In this document: piece by piece, positions 47,326 to 59,400 of the stretch
Layout: the number at the start of each line of letters is the position of its first letter
Position numbering within the stretch: position 1 is the stretch's first letter
From: Ampullaceana balthica
Taxonomy: Eukaryota; Mollusca; Gastropoda; Lymnaeidae
Length of the DNA: 64,000 bases
Assembly (NCBI GenBank): GCA_944989445.1
Contig: CALYLW010001414.1
Coordinates: forward strand, 22,501-86,500
Direction of reading: 5' to 3'
The notes under the pieces: generated by a model
The model's database searches: none
Told to the model about the DNA's origin: nothing
What the model saw: only the letters and a program-made list of their open reading frames with translations
Position numbers and translations under genes: made by a program

Positions 47326-47418
47326 CTAGGAATTGAGTACAACTTCACTTTCTTCTGGTGTTGCCAGACGTTCTTCACCTTCTCTAAATTTATACGGATT
47401 TTGATCTTCCATTAACAC
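47326..47418 (-). CDS. LRR gene terminal exon
   Basis: After TTTTTCAG it encodes VLMEDQNPYKFREGEERLAT and PEESEVVLNS, then TAG. The charged tail contains no LRR. Phase 0, matching the previous donor after ...SERFE. Confidence 0.8.
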   Translation of the reverse strand: MLMEDQNPYKFREGEERLATPEESEVVLNS

Positions 47419-50400
47419 CTGAAAAATTGAAAAAATATTTGTGTAGACTTTTAGATTGTTCAAAGTTGTAGTTTGCATTGTAAGATTAAGGACACTTTCC
47501 ACTGGTTAAGTCTCATGAACCAAACATAATAAACTGGTTCAAAAAAACCTGCTGTTACAACAAGACAAAAATGATACAACAAGACAAAAATGAATGTTTC
47601 TTCATTGAAGCGAAGGTCTAATGAAAACAAAATTTCTACAGTTTTATTGATGGTCTAATCAAAACAACATTTGTACAGTTTTACTGATGGGCTCAAGTAA
47701 ACACAAACTGTCAACAACACAAACTGTCAACAACACAAACTATCAACAACACAAACTTTCCAGTACAAACCTCAAATCTCTCAGACAGTGGTGTCAAGAA
47801 TTTCTGCCATTGGAGGGACAGCATGTTGTCGCTCACATCAAGATATCGAAGGCGTTTCAGCTTCACCAGTGTCTCGGGAAGTTCATCCAGAAAATTGTCA
47901 TGAACATCGAGTCTCTCCAAGTTGAGCATGTTGTTGATTCCCACCGGAAGTTTTGTCAACTCATTGCGGGACATGTTCAGAACTTTCAATCTTTGAACAG
48001 TAATAAAGATTAGTGTCAATCTTTGAACAGTAATAAAGATTAGTGTCAATCTTTGAACAGTAATAAAGATTAGTGTCAATCTTTGAACAGTAATAAAGAT
48101 TAGTGTCAATCTTTGAACAGTAATAACAACTATCATCTGTCATGGTCACCGCTGGTGTCCTACCTGTACAGAAACACCATGTCCGAAGGGAACTCATCCA
48201 ATTGGTTATTTGAAACGTTTAGAGTCAAGATGGTGGCCAGGACATCCATGCGATTGTTAGGGAACTTGACTAGTTTGTTGGAGCTCAGGTCAAAATATAC
48301 CATGTGATCCAAGTGGTTGAAATTGTCAGGTAGCATCTCCAGCCGATTGTCTGATATGTCGAAGTGTCTGACTCTGTGCAGCTGGGGAAAGTAAACAATG
48401 CAACAGACAAGTATTTCCGCAACAGACAAGTATTTCAACAACAGACAAGTATTTCCGCAACAGACAAGTATTCCAACAACAGACAAGTATTCAATTCGTC
48501 TTGAATTCTGAGAAATCTCTTATTTTAATAAAAGCAAATATGTCCAAGATTTAAAGAACATTTTTCAAAAAATATGTACAGGTATCTTTGTGACATACAT
48601 TTATTTAGTATAATTTTTTTCCCAAGTTTTATTTTAAAAATTACCTGAGACAGATTGAAGATGAATTTTAAACTAATATTTTAGGAATGTATCATAATTA
48701 TAACTTGACAAGATTGATGTATAAAATTGCCAATACATGTAATGTAAATGTCCACTAATCTTTACTTTGGCCAAGTTCATTGAGAAAACGACCAGCCAGT
48801 TCTGGGCTAGGTTCAAGTACTCCAGTTTGTGCAGGCAGTCGATGCTCATGGGAACTTCAGATATGGCATTGTTGTGAGCATCAAAGGTCACCAAGTTGCG
48901 GAGTCGTCCAATGACATCAGGTAAAGACTTTATCTTAAAAAAAATTATTGGCAAATGGATGGAATACTTGTCTGTTGTTGGAATACTTGTCTGTTGTTGC
49001 AATACTAGTCTGTTGTTGGAAGACTTGTCTGTTGTTGGAATACTTGTCTGTTGTTGGAATACTTGTCTGTTGTTGGAATACTTGTCTGTTGTTGGAATAC
49101 TTGTCTGTTGTTGGAATACTTGTCTGTTGTTGGAATACTTGTCTGTTGTTGGAATACTTGTCTATTGTTGGAATACTTGTCTGTTGTTGGCAATATTTGT
49201 TGGAATACTTGTCTGTTGTTGGCAGTATTTGAGTATTTATGTAATACAAGCATTTTTAAATATCTTAAAACTTGTCAATAGTTTATATTTTTAAGTCTAT
49301 ATACTTATCTTTCTTATCATGAATAAATCAAACTGTGTCCCATTTTTTCTGTCAAGTAAATTTGACGATCGTATTTGTTAGGCTAGTCTTGTCCCATGTT
49401 ATTTACATCCATTTATCTGTATATCCTTTGTGTCCAACATTATTTCTGAGAGCCCATGGCTAGTTACTACGAGAGCCCATGGCTAGTTAATACGAGAGCC
49501 CATGGCTAGTTACTACGAGAGCCCATGGTTAGTTACTACGAGAGCCCATGGCTAGTTACTATGAGAGCCCATTGCTAGTTACTACGAGAGCCCATGGTTA
49601 TATATAGTTACTAACAAAACTGTGTTAGCAAGCCTGTCTTGTCTTATTTATGTGGACGCTCTTTCTATACAGAAGATTATTGCGTCCAAAGACCATGCTG
49701 GTCTGTTGGCAAGTGACGCAGTGTTCACAGGCCACGGCTATAAGGCTTTCACGCAATTCCCAACCGCCTTTGTTTCCCTAACTGTTGTCAGGTAACCATT
49801 CGAAGCTGGGTGGACTCAGGGACACCCTTTGACCCGGGAACAAACCGAATATTTCACGGAGATTTGAAACTGTAACCATCGGCTATCTTCCCTAGCCTAC
49901 CATATTATTGGCTATCTTCCCTAGCCTACCATGTTATTGGCTATCTTCCCTAGCCTACCATGTTATTGGCTATCTTCCCTAGCCTACCATGTTATTGGCT
50001 ATCTTCCCTAGCCTACCATGTTATTGGCTATCTTCCCTAGCCTACCATGTTATTGGCTATCTTCCCTAGCCTACCATGTTATTGGCTATCTTCCCTAGCC
50101 TACCATGTTATTGGCTATCTTCCCTAGCCTACCATATTATTGGCTATCTTCCCTAGCCTACCATGTTATTGGCTATCTTCCCTAGCCTACCATGTTATTG
50201 GCTATCTTCCCTAGCCTACCATATTATTGGCTATCTTCCCTAGCCTACCATGTTATTGGCTATCTTCCCTAGCCTACCATGTTATTGGCTATCTTCCCTA
50301 GCCTACCATGTTATTGGCTATCTTCCCTAGCCTACCATATTATTGGCTATCTTCCCTAGCCTACCATGTTATTGGCTATCTTCCCTAGCCTACCATATTA

Positions 50401-53400
50401 TTGGCTATCTTCCCTAGCCTACCATGTTATTGGCTATCTTCCCTAGCCTACCATGTTATTGGCTATCTTCGCTAGCCTACCATATTATTGGCTATCTTCC
50501 CTAGCCTACCATGTTATTGGCTATCTTCCCTAGCCTACCATATTATTGGCTATCTTCCCTAGCCTACCATGTTATTGGCTATCTTCCCTAGCCTACCATG
50601 TTATTGGCTATCTTCCCTAGCCTACCATGTTATTGGCTATCTTCCCTAGCCTACCATATTATTGGCTATCTTCCCTAGCCTACCATATTATTGGCTATCT
50701 TCCCTAGCCTACCATGTTATTGGCTATCTTCCCTAGCCTACCATGTTATTGGCTATCTTCCCTAGCCTACCATGTTATTGGCTATCTTCCCTAGCCTACC
50801 ATGTTATTGGCTATCTTCCCTAGCCTACCATATTATTGGCTATCTTCGCTAGCTTACCATGTTATTGGCTATCTTCCCTAGCTTACCATATTATTGGCTA
50901 TCTTCCCTAGCCTACCATATTATTGGCTATCTTCCCTAGCTTACCATATTATTGGCTATCTTCCCTAGCCTACCATATTATTGGCTATCTTCCCTAGCCT
51001 ACCATATTATTGGCTATCTTCCCTAGCCTACCATATTATTGGCTATCTTCCCTAGCTTACCATATTATTGGCTATCTTCCCTAGCCTACCATGTTATTGG
51101 CTATCTTCCCTAGCCTACCATGTTATTGGCTATCTTCCCTAGCCTACCATATTATTGGCTATCTTCCCTAGCTTACCATATTATTGGCTATCTTCCCTAG
51201 CCTACCATATTATTGGCTATCTTCCCTAGCCTACCATATTATTGGCTATCTTCCCTAGCCTACCATATTATTGGCTATCTTCCCTAGCTTACCATATTAT
51301 TGGCTATCTTCCCTAGCCTACCATATTATTGGCTATCTTCCCTAGCCTACCATATTATTGGCTATCTTCCCTAGCCTACCATATTATTGGCTATCTTCCC
51401 TAGCCTACATGTTATTGGCTATCTTCCCTAGCCTACCATGTTATTGGCTATCTTCCCTAGCCTACCATATTATTGGCTATCTTCAGTGTAACCAGCTGCC
51501 TACAGTTGCAGAGTGAGGGAGGTAAGAAGTCCAGCTTGAGACTAGAGATGTCACAGAAAGTCAGTAGCATGCCGTGCTGATCCTCACCCATGTACATCAG
51601 TGGAGACTTTATTTCACCACTTTGAAGTGGCAGGGGATTGTTGGCTATATTTAGTACCTGAAAAGTTGGAGGCCAATCAAGTCAAAACAACAAAACAAAC
51701 AAACAATTATTTCATTTAATGATAATGTTCAAGGAATATTTAACACTTCATAGGTTCAATTAATAACAATCTCACTCTAATGTCTTGTTTGTTCATAAAA
51801 ATAATTAGTTCAAAGGTTGATAAAAATCTGATATGAATTTTGTTTACAATGGCTAGATACCTCAAGAGTTTTAACAAAGTAGCATTCAGTCAGCAGATTG
51901 TTGCTGATGTCGAATTCACGCAGCATTTCTAAGAGTTCAAACGAAGGTGGCAAGGAGGTTACTCTGTTATCACTCAAGCGGAGAACCTCAATGGTGCGCA
52001 AATGTCCCATTTCCTTGGGGAGTTCTGTTAGTCTGCCCACCATGAGGAGAAATATGAGACAAAATAATGACAACTGTCAAACTCACACTAGTAAAATATG
52101 AGACAAAATTGTTAGGTAGCACCCACCCCTCCCCCGCTTGCTATGAATCCAGGGAGAGGCTGCCAGCAGGTCCCAGTAATTTATCACTGTGCCCTACCCC
52201 AACCATCCTATTTACTGGACGTCGGTCTTGACAGATCAATGGTACATCTCTGACCTCGGTACTCTGTATGCTAGACTCCACCCACATGACCCTGAGGTTA
52301 TTTATTGCCTGGAACGTTCTAGGTCCAATTAATTATTGGAAAAGTTCTTGTATTTATATATATAGGGGCATGGAGAGAGTAGAAGAGGAAGGGAACTAGA
52401 TAGACAGAGCAATTGCCCTCATCGCCTGAGAAGAGACAGGCATACTATTGTCATTGTTACCTGCTATTGTAAACAAACGTTATCGCCTATTGTGAGTGTT
52501 AATCTCTTTTATTTATTAACTTAATTTATTATTAGTTATTGTTATATTACTTAAGAGTTAGCAACTTATACTAATTATTTCTTACCACAGTTATCGTGTG
52601 GTTACTTGTTATTGTTATATTACTTAAGAGTTAGCAACTTATACTAATTATTTCTTACCACAGTTATCGTGTGGTTACTTGTTATTGTTATATTACTTAA
52701 GAGTTAGCAACTTATACTAATTATTTCTTACCACAGTTATCGTGTGGTTACTTGTTATTGTTATATTACTTAAGAGTTAGCAACTTATACTAATTATTTC
52801 TTACCACAGTTATCGTGTGGTTACTTGTTATTGTTATATTACTTAAGAGTTAGCAACTTATACTAATTATTTCTTACCACAGTTATCGTGTGGTTACTTG
52901 TTATTGTTATATTACTTAAGAGTTAGCAACTTATACTAATTATTTCTTACCACAGTTATCGTGTGGTTACTTGTTATTGTTATATTACTTAAGAGTTAGC
53001 AACTTATACTAATTATTTCTTACCACAGTTATCGTGTGATTACTTGTTATTGTTTCATTGTATTAAATTAAGAATTGTAAAGTCAGTTACTGTGTTTAAT
53101 ATTTCTTTTTGTGTTTACCTTCCATGCTAACGAGCCATTCAAACATATACTCTAAACTTTATTGTAAGTTAGAGAGGTCAATATCACTTGCGGACGTAAC
53201 ATAATAATGACAACTGTCAAACTCTGACAGGTAAAATATGACACAAAATAATGACAACTGTCAAACTCAGGGTGTTAAAATATGATTTCCCAAGGTTGAC
53301 AAAATCTGATCATGACAGTAATCATGTGTATAGTTTGACATAATGAGCTAATGACAGGACTGATGTGTATAGTTTGATATAATGAGCTAATGACAGGACT

Positions 53401-56400
53401 GATGTGTATAGTTTGATATAATGAGCTAATGACAGGACTGATGTGTATAGTTTGATATAATGAGCTAATGACAGGACTGATGTGTATAGTTTGAAAAATG
53501 AGCTAATGACAGGACTGATGTGTATAGTTTGACATAATGAGCTAATGACAGGACTGATGTGTATAGTTTGATATAATGAGCTAATGACAGCACTGATGTG
53601 TATAGTTTGACATAATGAGCTAATGACAGCACTGATGTGTATAGTTTGATATAATGAGCTAATGACAGCACTGATGTGTATAGTTTGACATAATGTGCTA
53701 ATGACAGCACTGATGTGTATAGTTTGACATAATGTGCGAATTACAGCACCCATGTTTTTTAGTTTGACATAATGTGCTAATGACAGCACTGATGTGTATA
53801 GTTTGATATAATGAGCTAATGACAGGACTGATGTGTATAGTTTGATATAATGAGCTAATGACAGCACTGATGTGTAAATGTTGGACATAATGTGCGAATT
53901 ACAGCACCAATGTGTATAGTTTGACATAATGTGCTAATGACAGTACTGATGTGTATAGTTTGACATAATGTGCTAATGACAAGACTGATGTGTATAGTTT
54001 GACATAATGTGCTAATGACAGTACTGATGTGTATAGTTTGACATAATGTGCTAATGACAGTACTGATGTGTATAGTTTGACATAATGTGCTAATGACAAT
54101 ACAGGTGTGATAAGTTCTAGATGTCAGCAAATCTGCTTCTTATTTATTACAAACCCACAATTTATTATTTTGAATCTCTTAGTCTTATTGAGATGAAGTG
54201 TTTTATTGAGATGTTTATGCCTGGTTAGAAACTATTGGTCTTATTTATATGAAGTGTTTTATAGAGATGTTTATGCCTGGTTAGAAACTCTTGGTCTTAT
54301 TGATATAAAGTGTTTTATAGAGATGTTTATGCCTGGTTAGAAACTATGTAATACAATCTGTGACAAAATAAACCTACTTATTATTTGAAAAATCCAATGA
54401 CCTAAGCAACTGGTTGCTGCCAAGAGAATCTTCCACAATAGTTATTTGGTTACTCCCAGCTAAAATATCTTTTAGAGAAACAATTCTGGAATAAAATATA
54501 ATTTAAATAAAGTTGTGAAGGCATTGAGTTTTGTTATCAGTCTGTACAATGACCTAGTCACAACTTACCATATGTACAATGACCTAGTCACAACTTACCA
54601 TATGTACAATGACCTAGTCACAACTTACCATATGTACAATGACCTACTCACAACTGACCATATGTACAATGACCTACTCACAACTTACCATATGTACAAT
54701 GACCTAATCACAACTTACCATATGTACAATGACCTACTCACAGCCTACCATAAGTACAATGACCTAGTCACAACTTACCATATGTACAATGACCTACTCA
54801 CAACTTACCATATTTACAATGACCTACTCACAACTTACCATATGTACAATGACCAACTCACAACTTACCATATGTACAATGAACTACTCACAACTTACCT
54901 TATGTACAATGACCTACTCACAACTTACCATATGTACAATGACCAACTCACAATTTACCATATGTACAATGACCAACTCACAATTTACCATATGTACAAT
55001 GACCTACTCACAATTTACCATATGTACAATGACCTACTCACAATTTACCATATGTACAATGACCTACTCGCAACTTACCATATGTACAATGACCAACTCA
55101 CAATTTACCATATGTACAATGACCAACTCACAATTTACCATATGTACAATGACCTACTCACAATTTACCATATGTACAATGACCAACTCACAATTTACCA
55201 TATGTACAATGACCTACTCACAATTTACCATATGTACAATGACCTACTCACAACTTACCATGTGTACAATGACCTAGTCACAACTTACCATATGTACAAT
55301 GACCTACTCACAACTTACCATATGTACAATGACCTACTCACAACTTACCATATGTACAATGACCTAATCACAACTTACCATATGTACAATGACCTACTCA
55401 CAGCCTACCATAAGTACAATGACCTAGTCACAACTTACCATATGTACAATGACCTACTCACAACTTACCATATGTACAATGACCTACTCACAACTTACCA
55501 TATGTACAATGACTTAGTCACAACTTACCATATGTACAATGACCTACTCACAACTTACCATATGTACAATGACCTACTCACAACTTACCATATGTAGAAT
55601 GATCTACTCACAACTTACCATACGTACAATGACCTAGTCACAACTTACCATATGTACAATGACCAACTCACAATTTACCATATGTACAATGACCTCCTCA
55701 CAATTTACCATATGTACAATGACCAACTCACAATTTACCATATGTACAATGACCAACTCACAATTTACCATATGTACAATGACCAACTCACAATTTACCA
55801 TATGTACAATGACCTACTCACAATTTACCATATGTACAATGACCTACTCACAACTTACCATATGTACAATGACCTAGTCACAACTTACCATATGTACAAT
55901 GACCAACTCACAATTTACCATATGTACAATGACCAACTCACAATTTACCATATGTACAATGACCTACTCACAATTTACCATATGTACAATGACCTACTCA
56001 CAATTTACCATACGTACAATGACCTACTCACAACTTACCATATGTACAATGACCAACTCACAATTTACCATATGTACAATGACCAACTCACAATTTACCA
56101 TATGTACAATGACCTACTCACAATTTACCATATGTACAATGACCAACTCACAATTTACCATATGTACAATGACCTACTCACAATTTACCATATGTACAAT
56201 GACCTACTCACAACTTACCATATGTACAATGACCTAGTCACAACTTACCATATGTACAATGACCAACTCACAATTTACCATATGTACAATGACCAACTCA
56301 CAATTTACCATATGTACAATGACCTACTCACAATTTACCATATGTACAATGACCTACTCACAACTTACCATATGTACAATGACCAACTCACAATTTACCA

Positions 56401-59400
56401 TATGTACAATGACCAACTCACAATTTACCATATGTACAATGACCTACTCACAATTTACCATATGTACAATGACCTACTCACAAATTACAATATGTACAAT
56501 GACCAACTCACAATTTACCATATGTACAATGACCAACTCACAATTTACCATATGTACAATGACCTACTCACAATTTACCATATGTACAATGACCTACTCA
56601 CAGCCTACCATATGTACAATGACCTACTCAAAGCTTACCATATGTACAATGACCTACTCACAATTTACCATATGTAAAATGACCTACTCACAATTTACCA
56701 TATGTACAATTACCTAGTCACAACTTACCATATGTACAATGACCTACTCACAACTTACCATATGTACAATGACCTACTCACAGCCTACCATATGTACAAT
56801 GACCTACTCACAGCTTACCATATGTACAATGACCTAGTCACAACTTACCATATGTACAATGACCTACTCACAGCTTACCATATGTACAATGACCTAGTCA
56901 CAACTTACCATATGTACAATGACTTACTCACAATTTACCATATGTACAATGACCTAGTCACAACTTACCATATGTACAATGACCTAGTCACAACTTACCA
57001 TATGTACAATGACCTACTCACAGCTTACCATATGTACAATGACCTACTCACAGCCTACCATATGTACAATGACCTACTCAAAGCTTACCATATGTAAAAT
57101 GACCTACTCACAACTTACCATATGTACAATGACCTACTCACAGCTTACCATATGTACAATGACCTACTCACAGCTTACCATATGTACAATGACCTACTCA
57201 CAGCTTACCATATGTACAATGACCTACTCACAACTTACCCTATGTACATTCCTTTTAGAGTCATGACATTTTTGACATATCTCATCATCTCTCACATAAT
57301 TAAAATACTCTCTAAAATTTTGTTCATAACACAACTCAGCAACATTTTTATTCAGACTCCATAATCTCTATGACTGGTCATAACATATCTTATTTTATCT
57401 ATTGCAGGCGCTGTTTCCATACATAAGATTGTTACCCCTTATGCTAATCCCTGCTTTGTGTCTTGTCTCTCATTTTATTAGAGATTTGAATGTTTATAGT
57501 GTGTTGGTTCTCCTATATTTCCCAATGAGATAAATCATCAAGTTTTACCTGCCTAGAGACTTGGGCAATGAAGAAACCTTGTTTCCTGATAAGTCAATCC
57601 TTATCAAATGGCTCAGCTTGTCTATGTCTTCTGGAATTTCAGTTATGTTGTTGTTGGCAAAATAGAGCTCTTCAAGGGAGGTAATTGTGATGACAACATC
57701 AATGGAGTTAAGGTTATTACCTGATATGTCCAGTTTCTTGATTGAAACAAGATATATAAGATGTTAGAAATTTAAATATGTATAAAACTATATAATTTGC
57801 AATTGTCATGCAAGTCAGACTGTCCTGACGCTACTAATTTTAGAAAGCAGGGAAAACCAAATTACTGCACCAAAGCATCGAAAGGTGTGCAAATTAAATA
57901 TGCGCTGTAAAAAAATATTATACGACGTCATCGTTTTCGCTAATATTTTAATTTTGGAAAAGGGATCAATGTAAAAATAGTATTTGATGATGGTTAATTA
58001 TAAATAAAAAAACAAAGGCGCGCCGTAGTCGCCCTGCAACCCCTATCATAAAAATTAAATACTTTGTGTACATTTCAGAAAGTTTAATATTTCGTATTTA
58101 TCAAACAAGGACAAGTTAGTGGGGCTTTTGATAAAGGTCGTCGCCGCAGGCCCCCTAAAAAAAATTGCATTTTTTATAAAATAAATAGATTTCAGCTGAA
58201 AACTTCCGTCATTTTTGACGGGTGTAAGCTAGTATATGTATATATATTATGATAAAGTATTTTAAATACATGTATATCCATATATGACCTGCTAGAATAT
58301 GAGGAGAGTTGTAAAAATGAAGTACCAATACAAATATAATTCTAGTTTGAAAATATTATAAAGGAAACAGATTGTGAAAATGTTAGGTACAATATATTAT
58401 TAGTAGGGCTGCGGAAATTAACGATTAATTTCTCGATTAATTGTGAAAGATTTTATCGATTAAAAATGTTTTTCGCGATTAATCGACCCACCACTAATAT
58501 ATGTACTGGAAATCAAAAAGTAAAATATTACGTCCGATAAAAATTAAATAATTTCCGGACAATTACACGAACATTTTGGTTTTAAACTATTGACTGACGT
58601 GAATGTTCAAAATGTTGATAAAAGTTATTGTGTCCATTGAGAGAAATCGTTTGCTTACCATGCAATGTTCCCTCTAAGTCTAAGTGTCATTGGTCCATGT
58701 GCAAATTTTAAAAAAAAACAACTCGTGTGCAATGTTGCACAACGTCCATTTTCTGTGAAATATTTTACAAAACTTTGCTGAGCGGTGATTCTAAACTCCT
58801 GCGTGGTGTCGGTCAAATATATGCGCAGCTTAAAGGGAACATTGCTACCATGGTTCTAACACTTTGCTTACATACCACCTTCAAACCAAACATACACTAC
58901 AGTATCAGCAACTTCAGCTGAGACAATCTAAAGTTGTGTGAACGATTGTTCAGCGCGGCTGGTTACATTGTCAATAAGACCCGCTCATCACTTGAACCAA
59001 ATGATGTCAATACACTTGTCTGTTTGCGTTGTTGGTTAAAAGATGTCATATAAAAAAGACATTCCAGTGTTTTTTCGATTTTCGACAAGTATTTTAATAA
59101 ATGCTACTTATGACACCATAGATTAAATTTTTTTTTGCTTTAATCGAAATTATACTACAACAAAATAGGAATTCCAACCATGTCTTAACAACCACTTAAT
59201 GCCAACCATGTCTTAACAACCACTTAATGCCAACAATGTCCTAACAACCACTTAATGCCAACCATGTCTTAACAACCACTTAATGTCAACCAAATTGTAA
59301 AAGCGTGAAACAAATGGTAAGCTGTAATGACAATGTTTACCCTTACTCATTTTTTAATAACTCCCACTACACACACACCCTTGGCTCTTACCCACAGATA

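Noticed and set aside
48935..49294. Repeated VVGILVCCWNTCLLLEYLS and QQTSIPTTDKYSNNRQVF frames
   Set aside because: Translation of the 19-bp intron array in several frames.
53322..54130. 201-codon minus-strand frame (TSVLSLAHYIKLY repeats)
   Set aside because: 39-bp tandem repeat, a multiple of three, inside an LRR intron; same strand as the gene but no splice fit.
54515..57364. 360- and 341-codon frames (YNDLLTTYHM repeats)
   Set aside because: 30-bp array read on the strand opposite to the LRR gene; no start context, splice fit or codon bias.
57250..57400. Possible extra LRR exon upstream of the 30-bp array
   Set aside because: A 25-codon frame ending at a GTAAGT exists, but it lacks any LRR pattern, and exons 2 and 3 already join perfectly in phase 2.
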